DNA of 64,000 nucleotides from Leuconostoc litchii (GTDB lineage Bacteria > Bacillota > Bacilli > Lactobacillales > Lactobacillaceae). The position numbers were made by a program, and so were the translations under genes. The notes below the pieces were generated by a model, which searched no databases, was not told the origin of the DNA, and saw only the letters and a program-made list of their open reading frames with translations. Within the stretch, counting starts at the first letter, position 1; each line of letters starts with the position of its first letter. Positions 52,919-61,762 of this stretch are shown here, piece by piece. The stretch covers positions 62,001-126,000 of the forward strand of contig NZ_SDGY01000005.1 in NCBI RefSeq assembly GCF_008107645.1, read 5' to 3'.

Positions 52919-54031
52919 ATGGTAGAAGCAGTAACAAGACCAACACGCCTTGAAATATCAAAAGGTGCCGTTGCGCATAACATAAGAACCGTTAAAGATG
53001 TTTCGGGTGCCGATAAAGTTTTTTTGACGGTAAAGTCCAATGCATATGGTATGGGGTTAGTTCCCATGGCTCAGGCTGCTGTAGCTGGTGGCGTTTATGG
53101 GTTAGGTGTGGCTGTGCTTGATGAAGCATTGGCATTAAGGCATCAACGTATTACTGCACCAATCTTGATCTTAGGTATTTCACCAGTTCAATATGCAGAA
53201 TTAATGGCCGTTCAGCACATCATGGCAACGGTGGTATCATTAGATTGGCTACGAATAGCAGAAGAAAATCTAACTGGAGAACAGCCATTACCAGTAACTA
53301 TAGGTATTGATACTGGCATGGGTCGCATTGGTTTTCGAGATCGAGATACTTTGGCTGAAGCTATCCAATTTGTTCGTAATCACAATGATAAGTTTGAGTA
53401 CGTTGGTTTGTCTACACATTTTGCTGAATCAGATTCAGCAGATACACGATATTTTGAAATGCAACTAGAACGCTGGCATCAATTAACCGACGGATTACCT
53501 AAGCCTAAGTATTATCATGTGGCTAATTCCGGTGCTACGATGTACCATGCGACTGAAGTACCGCATGAAGTTGTTCGTGTTGGAACTGTTATTTATGGCG
53601 TTGAACCTTCTCGTGGTGAATTAGCTGATGGCAAAAATTTGCGACCAGTTATGGCGTTGCGTAGTGAAATTAACTTTGTTAAACGATTGCCTGCAGGCGA
53701 GGGAATTAGTTACTCACACAAATATACTACCAGTACAGATGAATGGATAGGAACTGTCCCAATTGGGTATGGCGATGGTTGGGTACGGAAATTGATGGGC
53801 TTCAATGTCATTATAGATGGTCAGTATGCGCCGATTGTCGGACAAGTAGCAATGGATCAACTAATGATACGTTTACCTCATGAATATCCAGAAGGAACGA
53901 CTGTCACCTTGATTGGGAAAGATGGTGGCTTAGAAAACACCATCGAAGATGTTGCACAACATGCGGATTTAGCACCATGGGAAGTGACAACAGGATTACA
54001 AGCAAGAATACATCGTGTTTTAGTAAATTAG
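52919..54031 (+). CDS. alr: Alanine racemase
   Basis: PLP enzyme supplying D-alanine for peptidoglycan and teichoic acids, 370 residues. PLP Lys is in TVKSNAYGMG at about 37-46, the second base Tyr in GISYSHKYT at about 260-268, and family stretches IDTGMGRIGFR and VGQVAMDQLM are visible. The start at 52919 has no adjacent Shine-Dalgarno; the strong one lies upstream of a hairpin. Sitting behind a lysine riboswitch is unusual for alr; co-transcription with asd explains it. Lysine or broad-specificity racemisation cannot be excluded. Confidence 0.95.
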   Translation: MVEAVTRPTRLEISKGAVAHNIRTVKDVSGADKVFLTVKSNAYGMGLVPMAQAAVAGGVYGLGVAVLDEALALRHQRITAPILILGISPVQYAELMAVQHIMATVVSLDWLRIAEENLTGEQPLPVTIGIDTGMGRIGFRDRDTLAEAIQFVRNHNDKFEYVGLSTHFAESDSADTRYFEMQLERWHQLTDGLPKPKYYHVANSGATMYHATEVPHEVVRVGTVIYGVEPSRGELADGKNLRPVMALRSEINFVKRLPAGEGISYSHKYTTSTDEWIGTVPIGYGDGWVRKLMGFNVIIDGQYAPIVGQVAMDQLMIRLPHEYPEGTTVTLIGKDGGLENTIEDVAQHADLAPWEVTTGLQARIHRVLVN

Positions 54032-54040
54032 GAGAAAATA

Positions 54041-55135
54041 ATGACTAAAGAATACATTGTCGCCATTCTTGGCGCAACTGGTGCCGTTGGTACACGACTT
54101 ATTGAGCAATTGGAACAATCAACAATTCCTGTCAAAAGTATTAAATTGCTAGCTTCATCACGATCGGCCGGGAAAATACTACAATTTCAAGGCCAGAATG
54201 TAGTTGTTGAAGAGGCAACGCCAGAAAGCTTTACTGGTGTAGACTTGGTGTTAGCTAGTGGTGGTGGCTCAGTTTCTGCTCGATTTGCCCCTGAAGCAAT
54301 CAAGCGTGGTGCAGTAGTTGTTGATAATTCTAGTCAGTGGCGTATGAATGACAATGTGCCCTTAGTAGTACCTGAGGTCAATGAGGAAGCGCTAAAAAAT
54401 CATCAAGGAATTATTGCTAATCCTAATTGTTCGACAATCCAAATGGTGGTTGCTTTAGCACCGATTAAAGCCAAATATGGCTTAACTCGTGTGATTGTTT
54501 CAACTTATCAGGCTGCTTCTGGCGCAGGGCAATCCGCTTGGGAAGAATTAGTGGCAGAAACAACTGCACATAATGCAGGGCAAGAAATGCATGCGAATAT
54601 TCTGCCAGTTAAGAATGCTGAGCATCATTACCCATTGGCGTATAATTTATTACCACAGATTGATGTATTCGAAGATGATGGTTACACGCACGAAGAGTGG
54701 AAAATGATTCATGAAACGAAAAAGATTATGTTTGGCGATAAAAATTCTAAAGCCGTAAAGGTTACAGGAACTGCGGTTCGTGTACCTGTACCAATTGGTC
54801 ATGGAGAAGCAGTATATTTTGAAACAGAGGCAGGCACAGGGGCTACTTCTGGCGACATCCAGTCGATTTTAAGTAAAGCACCGGGTGTTGTTTTGGAAGA
54901 TAACCCCAAGGAACAGTTGTATCCACAACCAATCAACGCTGAAGGGAAGAGAGAGACATTTGTTGGTCGTGTACGCCCCGATTTGGAAAATGATGATAGT
55001 TTCCATATGTGGGTTGTTTCAGACAACTTACTTAAGGGGGCAGCTTGGAATACCGTTCAAATTGCTGAGCGTTTAGTAGCCTTGAATTTAGTCCGTGTGC
55101 CAGAAAGTGCAGTAAACAATTTTTCTGAGGATTAG
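54041..55135 (+). CDS. asd: Aspartate-semialdehyde dehydrogenase
   Basis: NADPH-dependent reduction of aspartyl phosphate, the branch point to lysine/diaminopimelate, threonine and methionine. The 364-residue protein has the nucleotide motif [10 protein letters not shown] at about 11-20, catalytic Cys in NPNCSTIQ at about 128-135 and the active-site His in [13 protein letters not shown] lies ten bases upstream of the ATG, nine bases after alr. It explains the lysine riboswitch at the head of the operon. Confidence 0.95.
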   Translation: MTKEYIVAILGATGAVGTRLIEQLEQSTIPVKSIKLLASSRSAGKILQFQGQNVVVEEATPESFTGVDLVLASGGGSVSARFAPEAIKRGAVVVDNSSQWRMNDNVPLVVPEVNEEALKNHQGIIANPNCSTIQMVVALAPIKAKYGLTRVIVSTYQAASGAGQSAWEELVAETTAHNAGQEMHANILPVKNAEHHYPLAYNLLPQIDVFEDDGYTHEEWKMIHETKKIMFGDKNSKAVKVTGTAVRVPVPIGHGEAVYFETEAGTGATSGDIQSILSKAPGVVLEDNPKEQLYPQPINAEGKRETFVGRVRPDLENDDSFHMWVVSDNLLKGAAWNTVQIAERLVALNLVRVPESAVNNFSED

Positions 55136-55143
55136 ATATATGG

Positions 55144-55165
55144 AAGAGCGCTATGCGCTTTTTTT
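55144..55165 (+). terminator. Terminator after asd
   Basis: Short GC stem AGCGC-TAT-GCGCT, extendable by AAG/TTT pairs, followed by a run of T, ten bases after the stop codon. Confidence 0.7.
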
Positions 55166-55207
55166 GTATAGTGAGAAGTGCTCATATCAGATAGTTGAAA
55201 TATATCA

Positions 55208-55223
55208 TGTTACAATATCCGTA
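55208..55223 (+). promoter_or_regulatory. Extended -10 promoter of a leaderless gene
   Basis: TGT-TACAAT (55208-55216) is an extended -10 box. The start point expected seven bases downstream coincides with the ATG at 55223, and there is no Shine-Dalgarno between them. Confidence 0.5.
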
Positions 55224-56233
55224 TGATAGCAATTATATTAGTTTTACTCTTAACGATGAGTATAGTGGCGCTTATGTTTTGGCGCCAAATAAAAATAAAT
55301 CCGGCAAGTTTACGTTTGGGATTATATATGGTGGCACTAGTTATTTTATTGTTTTTGAGTGTGTTGATTATTTTGTACCCTCAAACAGCAGTAGGAACCA
55401 TCATATATCGGAATACTATGTGGTGCCTTGTACTTAGTAATGTGATGGGATTAATTCTTGTATTGAATTTATCTTACTATAGTTATCATAGTTGGCAGAA
55501 ATGGCATCATGCCAAATCAAAATTAATATTGTCAGCGATGTTGATTTTATATGTGGCTACTGATTTGGTCGTATTAATTGCAAAAGTATTTTGGTTACCC
55601 TCGATAGTACTTGTATCTTTTGTGATTTCTGGTTTAGCAAGCTATGTTTTTTGTCAGTTTTTATGTTTTGTGATTAGTAGCTTGTTTTATGGTCTTGTTA
55701 TCAAGAAGCCGGCTCGAGGACCACTCGTAGTTTTAGGTGGTGGATTAGTGGATGGCCGTTTTGTAGGTCGTATTGTCGGTAATCGTATCAAAGCAGCTAT
55801 TGAAGATGCGAATAGCATGGTAGAGTATCCCTTGATTATTTTCTCTGGAGGCCAAGGTCCGGATGAAAAAGTGACCGAAGCCCAAGCTATGCGCGACTTT
55901 GCTGTCCAAAAGTATCAAGTGCCGTTGGAGAAAACACTACTAGAAGACCAATCAAGAAATACGTATGAGAATTTAAGGAACACAGATAAATTAATTAATA
56001 AATCTTTCACATTTTATACCAGCGAATACCATGTTTTACGTGGTGCCTTGCTTACAAAAAAATTGGGTATTAGTGCACAAGGTCGTGGTGGTCATACGCG
56101 ATTATCCTATCGGACGGTAGCTTTTATAAGAGAGTTTGCCGGTGTTATGAGTTTATATCAACGAGAACATGTCATTTTCGCTACTATATGGGCTTTAATT
56201 AGTTTATTGGTTGTTTTGATTAAATTTATATGA
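55223..56233 (+). CDS. DUF218 / YdcF-like membrane protein
   Basis: Membrane protein of 336 residues with about five N-terminal hydrophobic segments (1-165), an extracytoplasmic or cytoplasmic DUF218 domain (about 170-310) and a last membrane segment at the C-terminus. DUF218 signatures: LVVLGGGLVDGRFVGRI, FSGGQGPDEKVTEAQAM and EDQSRNTYENLRNT, with the last containing the conserved S-x-N-T. Relatives include SanA and ElyC, linked to envelope integrity. No Shine-Dalgarno; the promoter suggests a leaderless mRNA. Confidence 0.85.
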   Translation: MIAIILVLLLTMSIVALMFWRQIKINPASLRLGLYMVALVILLFLSVLIILYPQTAVGTIIYRNTMWCLVLSNVMGLILVLNLSYYSYHSWQKWHHAKSKLILSAMLILYVATDLVVLIAKVFWLPSIVLVSFVISGLASYVFCQFLCFVISSLFYGLVIKKPARGPLVVLGGGLVDGRFVGRIVGNRIKAAIEDANSMVEYPLIIFSGGQGPDEKVTEAQAMRDFAVQKYQVPLEKTLLEDQSRNTYENLRNTDKLINKSFTFYTSEYHVLRGALLTKKLGISAQGRGGHTRLSYRTVAFIREFAGVMSLYQREHVIFATIWALISLLVVLIKFI

Positions 56234-56317
56234 ATAAAATAAAAAAACTTATCTAAATATGGTATATTATTTAGATAGATTTAATCTTTTTTGTAATGAT
56301 ATTGTTTGGGAGAAGTT

Positions 56318-58099
56318 ATGACTATTTTTGGAAAATTGATGTGGTTCTTTAAAGAGCATAAGAAGCTTTATATATTAGGACTATCATTTTTGTTTTTTAC
56401 AGAAGTATCACAGATGGTGTCTCCAGCGCTAATAGGTCATTTTACTGATGTGATTGTCTCCCGACAAATGACTATGAATCAGTTGTTTTTTTATGCAGGA
56501 AGCATTTTGTTTTTTGCTATTCTAATGTATATTTTTCGATATATGTGGATAACACATATTTTTCAAGGTTCGGCACTACTTGAAAAGACGTTGCGTCAAA
56601 AGCTGTTTGACCACTATTTAAAAATGGATACGACCTTTTACCAACGAAAACGAACTGGAGATTTAATGGCTCATGCAACTAATGACTTATCTGCTGTTCA
56701 GCGTGTTGCTTCTGGTGGCGTGCTAATGTTAGTTGATTCGGTTGTTATTATTATTTTTACAGTTATTTCGATGATTATTGTGGTTGATTGGCGCCTAACT
56801 TTGATAGGCGTATTACCTTTACCTTTATTGGCGGGAGGTGTATGGTATTTATCGCCAAAAATGCGGCGGGCTTTTACTGCATCGCAGGAAGCATTCTCAC
56901 GATTATCTAATAAATCACAAGAATCAATTGCTGGAATTAAAGCGATTAAAACATTAGGACAAGAAAATTTAGACGTAGACGCCTTCAATACGGAAGTTCA
57001 AAAAACAATTCAAATTAATAAGAAGGTAGCATTTATTGATTCATTATTCGGACCAATGGCTACCGTAGTGATGACTATTAGTTACGTTGTTATGATTACT
57101 TATGGTGGTAGTTTGGTACTAAGTGATACAATTTCTATTGGTCAACTAGTGTCGTTTTCAACATATCTTGGTTTGCTTGTTTGGCCAATGTTTGGCTTGG
57201 GCCAGTTATTTAATGTTTTAGAACGTGGCAATGCTTCATACATGCGTGTACAAGAAATATTATCTGAGAAATCAGCTATTATTGAAGATGAAAAGGGCTA
57301 TGAAATTGTTACGCATGGTGATATTGAAATTAATATTGATCAATTTGAGTATCCGGATGATGCTGCCAATGTATTAAATGACGTTTCTTTGAAAATTAGT
57401 GCTGGAGATACGCTTGGTATCGTTGGTCGCGTTGGTTCTGGTAAAACAACATTGGTTAAGTTGCTATTACGTCAATTTGATGATTATTCAGGGAAAATTA
57501 CTTTTGCCAATAAAGATATTAAAGCATATAAATTAAGCGCTTATCGTAAAGCTATAGGATACGTTGCACAAGAAAACTTTTTATTCTCAACTACTGTTAG
57601 GGATAACATTCGATTTGCTGACGTTAATAAGACACAAGCAGAGGTTGAGGAAGCTGCTAAAATGGCTGCTTTGCATGAAGATATTTTTAATTTTCCTGAG
57701 GGGTATGATACACAGGTTGGTGAACACGGTGTGAGCTTATCAGGGGGGCAAAAGCAAAGGTTAGCTATTGCTCGTGCGCTAATTATTAATCCTGAAATTT
57801 TAATTCTAGATGATGCTTTATCGGCTGTTGATGCACGAACCGAAAAGCAAATTCTACGTACTTTGAAAGAGACACGTCAAGAAAAAACAACAATCATTGT
57901 GGCACATCGTATTAGTTCAGTGATAAGTGCGAATGAAATTGTTGTGTTTGATAAAGGTAGAATTGTTGAGCGTGGGCAACACGATGAATTAGTGGCACAA
58001 CAAGGATGGTATGCTCACATGTATGAGCAGCAACAAGTTGCGATAACATTTGAAGAGAATTTATCAGGTAAAGGGGATGGTGATGTCGGAACAGAATAA
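56318..58099 (+). CDS. ABC exporter subunit with degenerate catalytic site (YheI/LmrC-like)
   Basis: Half-transporter of about 593 residues: six hydrophobic segments (about 15-300) then an ATPase domain. Walker A is GRVGSGKTT, signature LSGGQKQR and Walker B LILDDALSAVDAR. The residue after the Walker B Asp is Asp, not the catalytic Glu, as in the non-hydrolysing site of heterodimeric exporters such as LmrCD and TM287/288. I start at 56318 with GGGAG nine bases upstream. It overlaps the next subunit gene by 17 bases. A substrate such as drugs or lipids is likely but unknown. Confidence 0.92.
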   Translation: MTIFGKLMWFFKEHKKLYILGLSFLFFTEVSQMVSPALIGHFTDVIVSRQMTMNQLFFYAGSILFFAILMYIFRYMWITHIFQGSALLEKTLRQKLFDHYLKMDTTFYQRKRTGDLMAHATNDLSAVQRVASGGVLMLVDSVVIIIFTVISMIIVVDWRLTLIGVLPLPLLAGGVWYLSPKMRRAFTASQEAFSRLSNKSQESIAGIKAIKTLGQENLDVDAFNTEVQKTIQINKKVAFIDSLFGPMATVVMTISYVVMITYGGSLVLSDTISIGQLVSFSTYLGLLVWPMFGLGQLFNVLERGNASYMRVQEILSEKSAIIEDEKGYEIVTHGDIEINIDQFEYPDDAANVLNDVSLKISAGDTLGIVGRVGSGKTTLVKLLLRQFDDYSGKITFANKDIKAYKLSAYRKAIGYVAQENFLFSTTVRDNIRFADVNKTQAEVEEAAKMAALHEDIFNFPEGYDTQVGEHGVSLSGGQKQRLAIARALIINPEILILDDALSAVDARTEKQILRTLKETRQEKTTIIVAHRISSVISANEIVVFDKGRIVERGQHDELVAQQGWYAHMYEQQQVAITFEENLSGKGDGDVGTE

Positions 58100-59882
58100 A
58101 TCAGTTTGGTCTAAAAGCATACCCGTTAAAGAACAGATACATGTCATTTGGACATTGATTAAAATGGCCAAACCTTTTCGATCAATGTTTGTTTGGGCAC
58201 TTGCTATTGGCGCTGTTTTTGCGTTATTGCAAGCTGCTGCACCACGTGTCATTTCTTACTATATGAGTAACTATTTGCATCAAACAAGTAACGTACCATT
58301 TAAAATTATGATTAGCTTTGCAATCTTAGTTGCGGTTATCCGTATTTTGCAGGCAATTACTGATGCCTTGAATGCTTATTACTTCACGGTAGCTGGTGAA
58401 TATGCGCTTGAGGATATGCGTATACGTGTATTTAAAAAGTTGCATACTCTGGGCATGAAGTTTTTTGATGAAATGCCAGCTGGTTCATTAGTGACACGGG
58501 TGAATAATGATACAGCATCGTTAACTGATTTTTGGCGATTTTTCATGCAATTAACGTTTGCAGCTATGAGTATGATAGGTGCTTATATTGGTATGTGGAC
58601 AATCAATATGCGAGCCACATTGCTTATGATGATTGTTGTACCGTTTATCATTACCAGTATTATGGTTTATCAGCGATTTTCATCGCGTCTATTTCGCCAC
58701 ATGCGCGAGCGTTTGTCTGCTTTAAACGCTAAGATTGCAGAAAGCGTTACGGGTATTGATGTTATTCAAGAATTTTATCAAGAAGAACGTTTTAAAAAGG
58801 AGTTCAGTAAAATTAATGGTGAATATTTTAATGCGCGTTTTAAAATGATTAAGGCTGATGCATTATTATTGGAACCAATGATTGATATGCTACTTGGTGG
58901 GGCAACAGTATTAGTTCTATGGTATTTTGGAGAGCTTTCTATACAAACCATTGTATCAGCAGGAACTATTTATGCTTTTACGACCTATTTAAATAATATT
59001 TTTAGTCCTTTAGAAAGTATCATGAATTTATTTAGTCCATTCCAGGAAGGATTAGTTTCAGGGTATCGTGTTTTAGGTATCTTAAACAATGATGCATATG
59101 CACCCAAGCAGAGTCTAAATGCTGCAGGTGATATTATTAATGGTAAAATTGAGTTTAAGCATGTTAATTTTAGTTATGATGGTACACATCCAATCTTAAA
59201 AGATTTGACTTTTACTGCTAATCCGGGAGATACAGTTGCTTTAGTTGGGCATACTGGCTCTGGGAAAAGCTCAACGATTAATACTTTGATGCGTTTTTAT
59301 GATTTTCAATCTGGAGAAATTTTGATTGATGGGCAAGATATTCGTGATATTTCCATGAATAATTTGCGGAAAAAAATGGGCTTGGTTTTGCAAGACCCAT
59401 TCATGTTTTATGGTGACATTGCTTTCAATATTCGCATGTATAATAAGCAAATTACAGATGATCAAATCAAATCAGCAGCGGCCTTTGTTGGCGCTGACAA
59501 ATTTATTGAAAAACTAGATGATGGTTATCATGCGAAGGTTCAAGAAGGTGGGTCGAGTTTTTCAGCTGGTGAAAAGCAATTGGTAAGTTTTGCACGTACT
59601 ATCGTAGCAGATCCAAAGATATTGATTCTAGACGAAGCAACAGCTAATATCGATACCGAAACAGAAGCAAAAATTCAGCATTCATTGCTTAAGATGCGTC
59701 AAAATAGAACAACGATTGCTATTGCGCATCGTCTTTCCACTATTAAAGACGCTAATTTAATTTTGGTACTTGATGAAGGTGAGGTTGTGGAACGTGGAAC
59801 TCATGACGAATTACTTGCTATGCATGGGAGATATTATGATCTATACAGACTGCAAGGTGTTCAGAATGAGGCTGCTGTATAA
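58083..59882 (+). CDS. ABC exporter subunit with catalytic Glu (YheH/LmrD-like)
   Basis: Partner half-transporter of about 599 residues with six membrane segments and an ATPase domain. Walker A is GHTGSGKSS, the signature is altered to FSAGEKQL, and Walker B is LILDEATANID with the catalytic Glu present. The combination of a normal signature/no Glu in one subunit and an altered signature/Glu in the other is the classic asymmetric heterodimer. AAAGGGG precedes the ATG at 58083, inside the end of the first subunit gene. Confidence 0.93.
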   Translation: MSEQNKSVWSKSIPVKEQIHVIWTLIKMAKPFRSMFVWALAIGAVFALLQAAAPRVISYYMSNYLHQTSNVPFKIMISFAILVAVIRILQAITDALNAYYFTVAGEYALEDMRIRVFKKLHTLGMKFFDEMPAGSLVTRVNNDTASLTDFWRFFMQLTFAAMSMIGAYIGMWTINMRATLLMMIVVPFIITSIMVYQRFSSRLFRHMRERLSALNAKIAESVTGIDVIQEFYQEERFKKEFSKINGEYFNARFKMIKADALLLEPMIDMLLGGATVLVLWYFGELSIQTIVSAGTIYAFTTYLNNIFSPLESIMNLFSPFQEGLVSGYRVLGILNNDAYAPKQSLNAAGDIINGKIEFKHVNFSYDGTHPILKDLTFTANPGDTVALVGHTGSGKSSTINTLMRFYDFQSGEILIDGQDIRDISMNNLRKKMGLVLQDPFMFYGDIAFNIRMYNKQITDDQIKSAAAFVGADKFIEKLDDGYHAKVQEGGSSFSAGEKQLVSFARTIVADPKILILDEATANIDTETEAKIQHSLLKMRQNRTTIAIAHRLSTIKDANLILVLDEGEVVERGTHDELLAMHGRYYDLYRLQGVQNEAAV

Positions 59883-59934
59883 GAAAATATGTTGTATGTG
59901 AGTTATCCCCTGTCAGAAAACCTTACATATAACT

Positions 59935-60071
59935 TTGACTAAATTGAATAAGTATGCGTAAAATGGTACTTAGAGACATCTAATTTTTAGAAGATGTTGG
60001 AAGCTGGGAAAACCTGCTAATATCCTTTGCGCAATCTAGCGCTTGTGGTTAGGGAAAAGGAGAATTGATTA
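59935..60071 (+). promoter_or_regulatory. Promoter and structured leader of the glutamine transporter operon
   Basis: TTGACT (59935-59940), spacer 18, TAAAAT (59959-59964). The leader of about 100 bases can form ACATCT/AGATGT (near 59976-59997), then AGCTGG-GAAAA-CCTGCT (60002-60018), then a stem in which TCCTTT (60023-60028) pairs with AAAGGA (60056-60061), the ribosome binding site of glnQ, around a GCGC/GCGC tip. That last stem would hide the Shine-Dalgarno. I do not recognise it as a known riboswitch class. Confidence 0.55.
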
Positions 60072-60809
60072 ATGTCAATGATAGAATTTAATAATGTAGA
60101 AAAATATTACGGTAAGTTCCATGCTTTAAAGAATATTAATTTGAAAATCGATAAGGGTGAAACCGTGGTACTTATCGGGCCATCAGGTTCAGGAAAATCA
60201 ACGTTAATTCGTACAATCAATGGATTAGAAGAAATACAAGAGGGCAATCTCTTGGTTAATGGATTTGACTTGCATGATCCTAAGACTGATATCAATCGTA
60301 TTCGTAAGAATGTTGGTATGGTTTTCCAACATTTCAATCTATACAACAATAAATCTACTTTAGAAAATGTAATGCTTGCGCCACGATTAGTTTTGAAACG
60401 GAGTGAAGAAGAAAATAAGGCCACAGCCATGGCTTTGTTGGATAAAGTTGGCTTAGCTGATAAAGCAGCCAATATGCCGTCAGAATTATCTGGTGGACAA
60501 AAACAACGTGCTGCTATTGCCCGTTCACTAGCAATGAAGCCAAAGGCTTTACTATTTGATGAACCAACGTCGGCGTTGGATCCAGAAATGGTTGGTGATG
60601 TTTTGGATGTTATGCGTGATATTGCAAAAGATTCATCGATGACTATGCTGGTGGTTACGCACGAAATGAGCTTTGCCAAAGCTGTTGCCGATCGTGTTAT
60701 TTTTATGGCTGACGGTGAAATATTAGAAGATAGTACGACCGAAGAATTCTTTAATAATCCTAAAGAACCGCGTGCGCAACAGTTCTTGAGTCAAGTTGAT
60801 CACAAATAA
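60072..60809 (+). CDS. glnQ: Polar amino acid ABC transporter ATP-binding protein (GlnQ type)
   Basis: ATPase of the amino acid uptake family, 245 residues. Walker [10 protein letters not shown] at about 36-44, Q-loop FQHFNLYNN, signature LSGGQKQR at about 139-146, Walker [14 protein letters not shown] and switch His in VTHEM. AAAGGAG lies about eight bases before the ATG. It heads an operon with one binding protein and two permease genes, a full glutamine/glutamate-type importer. Exact substrate inferred from the family. Confidence 0.93.
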   Translation: MSMIEFNNVEKYYGKFHALKNINLKIDKGETVVLIGPSGSGKSTLIRTINGLEEIQEGNLLVNGFDLHDPKTDINRIRKNVGMVFQHFNLYNNKSTLENVMLAPRLVLKRSEEENKATAMALLDKVGLADKAANMPSELSGGQKQRAAIARSLAMKPKALLFDEPTSALDPEMVGDVLDVMRDIAKDSSMTMLVVTHEMSFAKAVADRVIFMADGEILEDSTTEEFFNNPKEPRAQQFLSQVDHK

Positions 60810-60840
60810 AATTTTTAGATTTGGAGGAATGCGTTTTAGG

Positions 60841-60909
60841 ATGTATATAGCAAAGTTTACAATCTTTGTTATATTTCCTTTTGCGCGATGTTACTATGGA
60901 AAAAGCTAA
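60841..60909 (+). CDS. Possible 22-codon leader ORF overlapping glnH
   Basis: GGAGGA (60823-60828) is the only strong ribosome binding site between glnQ and glnH. An ATG at 60841 opens 22 codons that stop at 60907-60909, inside the start of glnH. An eleven-base stem (60845-60855 with 60864-60874) lies within it. glnH itself has no Shine-Dalgarno. The frame may exist only to couple translation. Confidence 0.3.
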   Translation: MYIAKFTIFVIFPFARCYYGKS

Positions 60910-61762
60910 AAAAAGACAGTTTGGTATTATAGCTACAATCGTTTTAGCTGCCGTTATTGTCCTTGGTTTATTATGGGCCACAGCTGCTGCTAAACAAAAT
61001 GAAGAACACCAAGATACTTTACAACGTGTTGAGAAACTAGGTCGAATTGTTTGGGGTGTGAAGTCTGACACAAAATTATTTGGTTTAATGAATACAAAGA
61101 CAGGTATTTCAGAAGGGTTTGATGTTGATATAGCTAAAGCGTTAACCGTGCAAATATCAAAACAAACAGGCGTACCACTCTCTGCAGAATTTGTACCAGT
61201 GTCTTCATCTTCAAAAATACAATTGTTGAAGAATACTAACATTGATGGCACTGTATCAACAATGACAATTACACCTGAGCGTGAAAAAATAATTGATTAT
61301 ACCAATCAATATTTTGATGCTGGACAGTCTATTTTGGTTAAGAAAGATTCAGGTATTAAGTCGATCAAAGATATGAATGCCTCAAAATATACGGTGATTG
61401 TGGTTGTTGGTACCACTGCAGCTGAAGAAACCAAAAAGTTTGCACCAAAGGCTAAAATATTAGCAGTGCAAGACTATGCCACTGGTATGCAGGCATTAAA
61501 AGCAGGTCAAGGTCAAGCAATGTCGACTGATAATGCTATCTTGTATGGGTTTGCTACGGAGAACCCAGATTATCAAATTGTAGGTGGAACATTTACCCAC
61601 GGTCCTTATGGTATTGCCTTTGATAATAACCAACGACCAATGGTTAAAGAAACTAATAAGGCGCTAGCAACTATTAAGAAAAACGGCGTCTATAATAAAT
61701 TAATTAAGAAGTGGTTCAGTGATGTGCCAGGACTTGATTGGCATGAATTGGAGGCGAAATAA
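60896..61762 (+). CDS. glnH: Amino acid ABC transporter substrate-binding protein (GlnH type)
   Basis: Extracellular binding protein of about 288 residues. A hydrophobic N-terminal segment (about 9-28, ending LLWATAAA) has no lipobox cysteine, so it is either secreted or held by an uncleaved signal anchor. The SBP_bac_3 fold shows GFDVDIAKAL at about 64-73, the ligand-binding TMTITPEREK and the C-terminal YNKLIKKWF. The start at 60896 lacks a ribosome binding site; a TTG at 60866 is the alternative. Glutamine or another polar amino acid is the likely ligand. Confidence 0.88.
   Translation: MEKAKKRQFGIIATIVLAAVIVLGLLWATAAAKQNEEHQDTLQRVEKLGRIVWGVKSDTKLFGLMNTKTGISEGFDVDIAKALTVQISKQTGVPLSAEFVPVSSSSKIQLLKNTNIDGTVSTMTITPEREKIIDYTNQYFDAGQSILVKKDSGIKSIKDMNASKYTVIVVVGTTAAEETKKFAPKAKILAVQDYATGMQALKAGQGQAMSTDNAILYGFATENPDYQIVGGTFTHGPYGIAFDNNQRPMVKETNKALATIKKNGVYNKLIKKWFSDVPGLDWHELEAK

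Noticed and set aside
55195-55437. 80-codon frame overlapping the DUF218 gene
   Set aside because: Lies in another frame of a convincing membrane protein gene and has no ribosome binding site.
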